Source: Heterotrichella gracilis (Eukaryota > Sar > Xanthophyceae > Tribonematales > Xanthonemataceae). Taken from it: 64,000 nt of DNA. The translations under genes were made by a program, and so were the position numbers. Positions 57,713 to 64,000 of the stretch are shown here, piece by piece. Location of the stretch: NCBI GenBank assembly GCA_032358255.1, contig JAULBX010025164.1, forward strand, positions 62,001-126,000. The letters run 5' to 3'. The notes under the pieces were generated by a model that did no database searches, was not told the origin of the DNA, and saw only the letters and a list, made by a program, of their open reading frames with translations. How positions within the stretch are numbered: position 1 is the first letter of the stretch; each line of letters begins with the position of its first letter.

Positions 57713-59048
57713 GTTGCAAGGACCAATAAAAGGTCGATAAAACTATTTCTGAATAGTATCAAGGCGCCAGGCGCAGTGCGGCAACAAGTGCTTGGGTTAG
57801 CCCCTCGAGAGGCATTGCCCAAAACCACCCACAAGGAATGTGTTCCGTCGACACTCGTGGGTTGCTAACGCTTGACAGGGCACTGCCAAGACAGGAATCA
57901 ACTATGCGAAAGCGGATCTCTTCTGTACTCAAACTGTGGGTCTTGTGCCTCACGGGCTTGTGATATGCATGTGGGCACACTTTTCCGACAGCAATGCCCG
58001 AAAGGGTCTCGCATACACCGGCATATACGAGACCTTAGCCAACCACAAGGCAAGGTGCACCCACAGCTCGATACTACACCCAGGATGAATAACCAGCTAT
58101 CCTAAGAGTGCTGACAACTGGCAGCTTTATGAATATTGTCACTAGGGTTCCAAACGTTTCCCGATTTAGTCATCACACAACTGCCTACAGTCCCTGGAAG
58201 TTGTTCAACAAAGATGTCATGCCCACTGCTGCCTGTAGCACCCACGACCAAAACACAACCCATGGGCCACACACACAGCTCTAGCGGATAGAGTGGCGTT
58301 CTCATCCGTTGGGCAAGGTGGCCACTGGGTGCATGGCATGGCGTTCAGTGGGTGCATTGCAGGGCGCCCAAGCAGTTGCAAAAGGTCACCCGGCTAACAG
58401 GCCAGCGTAAACAGCAGTTACAAAAACATGTGTAAGATACAATCAAGGCTACATCAAGTAGAGAATCCTTCTAACACACTTCAGCAGTAGCTGCAGAGTA
58501 GAACCTAGACCCAAAATTGCCACTGCCATGGATAACCTCCACCCGCCGTTGGCCCAGGTGGTGGATCAATCTTGAACAAGTAACGGTACACTACACAGCC
58601 TGACCACAGTTCTGGATCCAAATTGCAGGTGCAAATGCACGGAAAGATAAAGGGAATGGGCAAAGCGGGGCATTAGTATTGAATCTTAGGGGTAATAATT
58701 AAATGAACAGCGTCAAGTAAACAACAAGACCAAACCAACTCCCTGCCCTCCCTGGAAGCATGTACATCGCCTGCTTCCCTCACACCAAAAATAGCCATAC
58801 TATACAAATGAATGAATGAATGAACGCTCTTCCCGCTGGCTCGATGTCAAAAATTGCCAATAGTGCTCAGCGTGCCGTTGGAACAAACCAGCCAGGGCTG
58901 AAAGCATAGCAACACCGCCCTGAGCCCCAGAACATAGAAAGGGGTATGTACACTGTGAAATCAGCCCACAATAAAACGTGTACTACAGAAACCCTGCACA
59001 CGTTCTGAAAGAATGGAAATGCGCTGAATATAAGCAGCCCGGGACACG
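57713..59048. other. 1.3-kb spacer
   Basis: No gene is supported. It should hold the promoter of the membrane-protein gene at its left and the 3' UTR of the next minus-strand gene at its right. A small AATG tandem run lies at 58808-58824. Confidence 0.5.
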
Positions 59049-61698
59049 CTAGTAATCGGAATACTGGAGACGGATGAGAGCAAAACCATCGGCGGAATAG
59101 GGTGGCGAACCGCAACCTATCCCATTGTACCCCATCCGATTGAGGCTAGTTGCCTCCTCTCCCCCATCTGTACACACGCTGTCTCCCTGAGAAGCCAACG
59201 GGGACTGTGCCCCAATTTCTCCACAATGGGTCCCCGTCGAGTCCCCGGTCCCCGAATCTGATCCCCGCCAATCACTGTCACTCTCCTCCCCTCTTGCTGC
59301 GCACACACTGCCTCCTTGAGAGACTGACGGGGAACTGTTGCTGACCCTCCGACTGGCCGCAGCAGAGGCCAGGCTGGCGAATGATGGGAAGTGGGGGTAA
59401 GATCCAAGGCGCCGCTGCTTGCGCAGTTTACTGGCCTGCACATTCTCGTTTTGCTCCAGTTGTAGGTAGAGCTCGTAGAATCCAGCGCACATGAAGATGT
59501 GCCACAAGGAGTGGAACAGCCAGTACAGCCTGGGGGTGAAGTCGGGGATGGGGAAGCACGCAAAGCCCAGGATGAAAAACGCTGCAGCAGGGAGAATGCA
59601 GAATGTAGAAGGGTGCTTGACATGACATGTTGGTTGACATGCATTCCAGCTATACTAGCCTGATGAGGTTAATTGGCTGCAAATGCCTAACATCCCACGT
59701 GCACAGAAGGAAAGGTGTTCAGAATGGTACATGAGTGCCAGGAATAGCTGACAGCAAGTCTGACTGCTGATTTGGCTTTAACTTCTCGAACGCCTTGTAA
59801 CCACTCATAAACAGGAGTGATTGAGCTGCACTCTATTGCGGCGCACCGGTACGAGTTCACACTCAGTGGCTACTCACCAAGTGCCCTCTTGCCCCGCACT
59901 CGGCAGTACTTGGGCAAGGTGTCGACGCCCTCGACCACCACCTTTGCCAGCAAGGTGGCAATTGCAATGGCCAGCAGGGAGCGCATGCACCAGTGCATCT
60001 CCAGGCGGCCATGCACGTGCACAAACGCCGCGACCAGCAGCGGGTACAGCAGATTGGCGGGCCCTGCAGGATGCAAAATTTGCAGAACGTTGACAAAAAA
60101 TAACCAGAATGGCCATCAATATGCCGATCAAAATGTGCATTGTGGAGCTTGCAACGACCAGCAGGGAGCGCATGCACCAGTGCATCTCCAGGCGACCATG
60201 CACGTGCACAAATGCAGCGACCAACATCGGATAGAGCAGGTTGGCAGGCCCTGCGGGACGCAAAAAGACAATTAAAACAGGCAAAATGCCAACTTGCTCA
60301 TATTGCCGATTAAATACCAACAGATGCATGAGGATATTGACATAAATAAAAGATATAGAGAAATTACTGTCTGATTATTATAGTTGCGGTTTGGCCCTGC
60401 AAGATGAGAAATAGTGTGCAGAGCCCTGGACTGGGTGCGGGCCTGACTGTCGCAGTGTACTGTAAATGTCAGATATGGTGCAAACAGCTGGCTGTGCATG
60501 CGGCACATGGCCATGCTGCACCTTGGGCACGCACTAGGGTCCGCGCCAGTATCCAACTGTCTGAGCTTAGGGTTTATGGTTTCCCCACAGGCAACCTGTC
60601 GCCACCAAGTGCTCCGCACTGAACGCGCGCACTACGGTCCCCACCAGCTTCCAATTGTGCCATACATTACTACCGTATGTTTAAGATACGTCAGGTGGGG
60701 TAATACTTAGTCAGGGTTTCACATGTCCCCACCGGCATCAAGTGCATGCTCTTGGCTCTGTGCCATGCCCGTGCTTAGGGTTTAGGATTTTTGCCCAAGC
60801 GCACCTGCCACCAATGGGTGTTCCACGCCAAGCGCACGCACTAGGGTAGGCGTCAGTACCCACTGTGCCAACACTGTGCGCAGGACGAAGGGTTTTCGCA
60901 CACGCACCCAGCTCCAGTTGAGACCCATTTAGGGTTTACGGCCTAGGGTTAGCTTAGGGTATTTTAAACACCCACCTGTCACCACCGGATGCTCCGCCCC
61001 AAGCGCGTGCACCAGGGTACGCGCCAGCACCCACTGCGCCATCACTATGTCCAGTGTACGCCAGGTGGGGCCAGCAATGCCCAGCAGCTCCCCTTGCTGT
61101 AGGTGCACTCCCACGTGGCAGCCATGGTACGCCGCAGAAAACACAGAGGCTACCAGAAAGAATGCCTGCAGGGTGCAGTGTAGGGTTTAGTTAGAGTGTT
61201 AAGGGTTTAGTGATGCGCGGTGTGTGTGGAGGCACATATGTGGCGGAGACAGGCGCCACGTTATATAGGAGATGAAAATTGAAGCACCACGTTGTTGATT
61301 GGGTGGCGAAGCATTTTGGTGGAGGCAGTCCTGTCAGAGAACAAAGCACAGGAAAACAGGGGTGAGGGCATGTGGCTCCCCTAGGGACTGGGGCTGGGGT
61401 TCCATGAGAGGCTGGTGGCAAAATTTAGCTGTGGAACACACCAATATACGTTGCACAAAAGTGACTGGCAAGGGCTGTAGTATGAAGGGGGTCCGCACAA
61501 TGCACTTTGCTTGTAGGTGGGTTGGACACTCACGAAATCGACGTATCTGCTGGTTTTCCAGTACAAGTGCAAGATTGGGAAGACTGGCGCCATAGTCAGC
61601 ACAGGGAGAGCGTCCAAGACCCATACTCCTGTTGTTGAACCTCGGTCAACGCCCACTGGAAGGGGAATGACAGGGATCACGATGTGGAAAGTTTCCAT
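59049..61698 (-). CDS. CREST/DUF3522-type seven-helix membrane protein (TMEM8/PGAP6/myomaker-like fold)
   Basis: Four minus-strand exons join in phase: 61698-61534, 61165-60976, 60063-59878 and 59581-59049; 357 residues from METFHIVIPVIPLPV. Hydrophobic helices occur throughout the first ~225 residues. The CREST superfamily metal-site pattern is visible: SVFSAAYHGCH (Ser62/65, His69), TLDIVMAQWVL (Asp94) and LYWLFHSLWHIFMCAGFYEL (His204, His208). This fits membrane hydrolases related to alkaline ceramidase and PGAP6; the HSLWH motif is typical of the DUF3522 branch. The last ~130 residues are a soluble Ser/Gly/Glu-rich tail. A substrate cannot be inferred. An upstream in-frame ATG at 62034 would add 112 residues without hydrophobic character. 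Confidence 0.75.
60150..60250 (-). repeat. Truncated copy of CREST gene exon 3
   Basis: Minus strand from 60250: acceptor CGCAG|GGCCTGCC, then PANLLYPMLVAAFVHVHGRL and EMHWCMRSLLVV. It matches exon 60063-59878 (PANLLYPLLVAAFVHVHGRL) for about 100 bases, then breaks off without a donor. About 187 bases separate the two acceptors. Confidence 0.88.
60525..60930 (-). repeat. Decayed copies of CREST gene exon 2 end
   Basis: Plus-strand strings CGCACTAGGGTCCGCGCCAG (about 60530), CGCACTAGGGTAGGCGTCAG (about 60836), and shorter traces CACCTGCCACCAA / AACCTGTCGCCACCAAGTGC resemble CGTGCACCAGGGTACGCGCC and CACCTGTCACCACCGGATGC at the end of exon 61165-60976. At least three partial copies lie in the following intron. 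Confidence 0.7.
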
Positions 61699-61876
61699 CG
61701 CTAGGACTCGTTTTGCAACAATGAAAGTTCCACGGCGATATCTATACACGCAGGGGAAATAGTGCAGCCCCTTTCTCCCACAATTTTGCAACCCAAAGGC
61801 TGTAAAAGCTGTAGCTAGAGTGTTTCTCCGAACGGGAAAAAGGCGATGAGTTGCACTTGCGAATGTGGGGCAATGT

Positions 61877-61953
61877 CGCTGCGGATTGCAACCTCCCCCT
61901 ATCTCTTGACTCTCGACTCGATAAGGCGAGCACCAATGTTGCAATCCGCAGCG
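61877..61953. repeat. 16-bp perfect inverted repeat upstream of the CREST gene
   Basis: CGCTGCGGATTGCAAC (61877-61892) and GTTGCAATCCGCAGCG (61938-61953) are exact reverse complements separated by 45 bases. It lies 180-255 bases upstream of the chosen start (61698), so in the promoter or 5' UTR. Confidence 0.9.
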
Positions 61954-62061
61954 CTTGTGGGTGTTTGAGGGTGCAGATAGGCTGGCACCTGCGGTGAAGC
62001 GACTTTCTAAAGGGCGAAGCTCGTCTGAAGCCACAGTTCTAGAAGCCTGTCGCTGGGCAAC

Positions 62062-62094
62062 TCAACTCACTGAGCCAGCGAGTCAGTGAGTTGA
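62062..62094. repeat. 12-bp perfect inverted repeat, 9-nt loop
   Basis: TCAACTCACTGA (62062-62073) and TCAGTGAGTTGA (62083-62094). A compact hairpin or dyad upstream of the CREST gene; it could be a protein-binding site or a structured RNA. Confidence 0.9.
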
Positions 62095-62830
62095 AATTGG
62101 GGATTTCTTAATCCATCCTCCACACATTTGGCCACATTCCAACCTCCACTTACCAGCTACCGGCATATAGCTTATAAAATGTTTGAAATGGCAATGCGTG
62201 CATGCCACTCTGGTGTTTCGGGTTTGTGGCTGGCTATGGCGCAGACTGCGGCATAAATGTGCCTGGTACAATGCAATGGCCCCTTAATATATTAATTCAC
62301 AGTTTATTTAGTAAGCGGGGTGACTTTTTCAAGCACCCCCAACAGTCTCACGAGCCCGGGTTGGCTCCCTGAATGTGACTGTCAAATAAATCTTGTAAAT
62401 CTTGTAATATAAGTACCCCGCGGTTTCTTATGTACTCAGTGCTGGACAGGTTGGTGAAGATAGCAGCTACAAGATGCATAGAGAGTTTCCAGTCACGTTT
62501 CAGGAAATTGAGACTGATACAGAGCTTGTATACAATGCAGTGCGGCTAATCCAAGTACAAATGTACTACACGTGAACCAATGGAGCCAAAGGAGCACTGC
62601 GCCGGACTTCCCTGATTTTTTTCTGATTTTTTTCTGTCATAGACAAAGTTTGATAACATGAGGGGGGTTGAAACAGGAAATGGCGGCGGTGAAAAGGACA
62701 AAATATGTTTGCCAAAATCACCTACATGTCTACAGCAAAACAACAGTACTTTGGGCCCGCCCAGACGCCTCTGCAAGCCTGGCATGACTAAGAGAGCCAC
62801 CATCCATTAGCTTCCCGGCCCAAGCACGCA
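62095..62830. other. Spacer at the right end
   Basis: AT-rich in part (62285-62330, 62380-62415). No gene is supported. Confidence 0.45.
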
Positions 62831-63966
62831 CCTTTATCCAGCGTCCCTGTGTGGCCATGCACTGGTGCAGGCGCTGCACCTCATGCATCATGTCGCCCGC
62901 TGGACCTCCAGCTGAGGGACCCTGGCGGCCTGGGCAGCTGCATTGCGCCAGCTGGCGCCTCTCTTGCCCCTCCACTGCCTGCCGCTCCGGCCGTCCGCTG
63001 CCTGATTGGGGGCAGGGGGCATGGTCAGGGGGCTGCTGTTGCAAAACAAACGATTACATGCAATGAGTGGATTTTATTAGAATAAAATTTACATTAAATT
63101 TGATTTGATTTACGCTGCTGGAGGCATTGGCATATGTGCAGCACCACAGGGGCACCTTTCTAATGCTACCTAGGTGCTTTCTCTTGCGGTGTTTGTTAAA
63201 GGTTCATGGATCTATTACATTTTCAGAAAGATTTCTGCATGGTTTTCATGGTTTTGCTTGCAATTATACAGGGCGCCTGGCGGGGTGCTCCCCACATGGA
63301 AGCCGGTTATCTTCCCCTGCTTTGGAAGGGTTTTTATAGGGGGTGAGAAATAGGTCCTGTAGGGTTTGACATGGTGCTACCTGACAGGGCAGCGCCTCCT
63401 CTTGCTTGGCCTCCACCCGCTTTGAAAGGGTCCCAATTGCAATCGGGGGTTCTGTAGGGTTCACGTAAGGGTGTTGCTACTCACCTGACAGGGCAGCGCC
63501 TCCCCTTGCTTGGTCTACAAGCCTCCTCCTAATTGTGGCGGCTGTGCATTCATTGGTGCGATGGCCGGCCTCCAGGTGTCACTGCCTTAGAGCTGCATGG
63601 ACAGTGCGTGGGGGGCATGGGGGTGAGGGATTGATGTTAAAACCCTTCAGGTTCATATGTTAAGGTTTTGTGCTGGCTAGGATTATGGGTGCATGGTGGC
63701 TTGTATGCCACGGGTCCTGCCACTGGTTTAGAATCAGACCTGAGGTGTTCAGGTGATGCATGGCTGCTTACATCCCATGGGGTTGGGGTATAGGGTGCTG
63801 GGCTAAGAGTTGCCAGGGTGCCCGGTCCCGCAACCTGCACGTGCACATAGCCCTCACTGCGCATCCGCCCGAGCCTCGCAAGCTTGCATGCCCTGCGCTG
63901 TCCGGCGCCTCGGCCCGCTGCAGCTGGGCCACTTGGCATGCCGCATGCGGCAACCCTCCCACCCAC
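62831..63966 (-). CDS. Possible partial gene entering from the right edge
   Basis: Minus-strand pieces with coding-like features: KRVEAKQEEALPCQ ending at a GTAGCACC donor (about 63424-63383), a diverged repeat of the same piece near 63520-63485, and a Gln/Arg-rich frame (ERQAVEGQERRQLAQ, then MMHEVQRLHQCMATQGRWIK with a GTGCGTGC donor near 62831). The repeated junction matches the window-wide pattern of exon-end duplication. The pieces are too short to fix a gene model; start and product are unknown. Confidence 0.25.
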
Positions 63967-64000
63967 CCAGCTGCCCCACCCAGCTGCCCAACATGGGACC

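Overview
This is nuclear DNA of an intron-rich eukaryote, most likely a green alga (Chlorophyta, perhaps Chlamydomonadales). Genes are split by GT-AG introns whose phases close exactly across exons. Introns and spacers are full of the plant/algal telomere-type heptamer CCCTAAA/TTTAGGG. The PP4 catalytic subunit and the CRM-domain protein look plant-like, and the coding exons are rich in Ala, Gly, Pro and Gln. No rRNA, tRNA, CRISPR array, intact transposon or prokaryotic gene organisation was seen. The species call is an inference.

Layout from left to right: U2AF large subunit (+, 1.7-6.3 kb); a nine-exon, 1030-residue protein with propeller-like N-terminal segments (+, 7.4-12.4 kb); a type II membrane GT11/fucosyltransferase-like enzyme (-, 13.5-16.1 kb) with an apparent single-base frame break in a run of ten G; a low-complexity Gly/Ser/Pro exon (-, 16.7-17.5 kb); a small leucine-rich-repeat protein (-, 18.0-20.5 kb); three tandem paralogous BTB-domain genes (+, 21.0-29.3 kb) sharing a helical middle and a C-terminal Cys/His motif; the Pol II elongation factor EAF (-, 31.2-34.2 kb), divergent from a plastid-type CRM (YhbY) protein (+, 34.9-36.2 kb); the PP4 catalytic subunit (-, 37.1-38.4 kb); a TFIIS-domain protein without a zinc ribbon (+, 40.1-46.0 kb, 5' end unresolved); a low-complexity acidic protein (-, 46.8-51.0 kb, 5' end unresolved); an unrecognised membrane protein (-, 53.5-57.7 kb); a CREST/DUF3522-type seven-helix membrane protein (-, 59.0-61.7 kb); and a doubtful partial gene at the right edge.

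The most striking property is not a single gene. Nearly every gene carries local, partly decayed tandem copies of its own exon-intron junctions: a few tens of bases of exon end plus the adjacent splice site and intron, often separated by CCCTAAA stretches. Some copies are frame-compatible and keep splice sites, so they may act as alternative exons. The clearest are a second terminal exon at 12450-12584 and a 102-bp cassette at 54129-54230. Others are clearly dead. Three unrelated genes in this window (U2AF, EAF, TFIIS-like) act in Pol II transcription or splicing; I see no evidence that their proximity is functional.

All exon models were built by eye from splice consensus, phase and conserved motifs. 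Terminal exons, UTRs and first exons of several genes remain uncertain.
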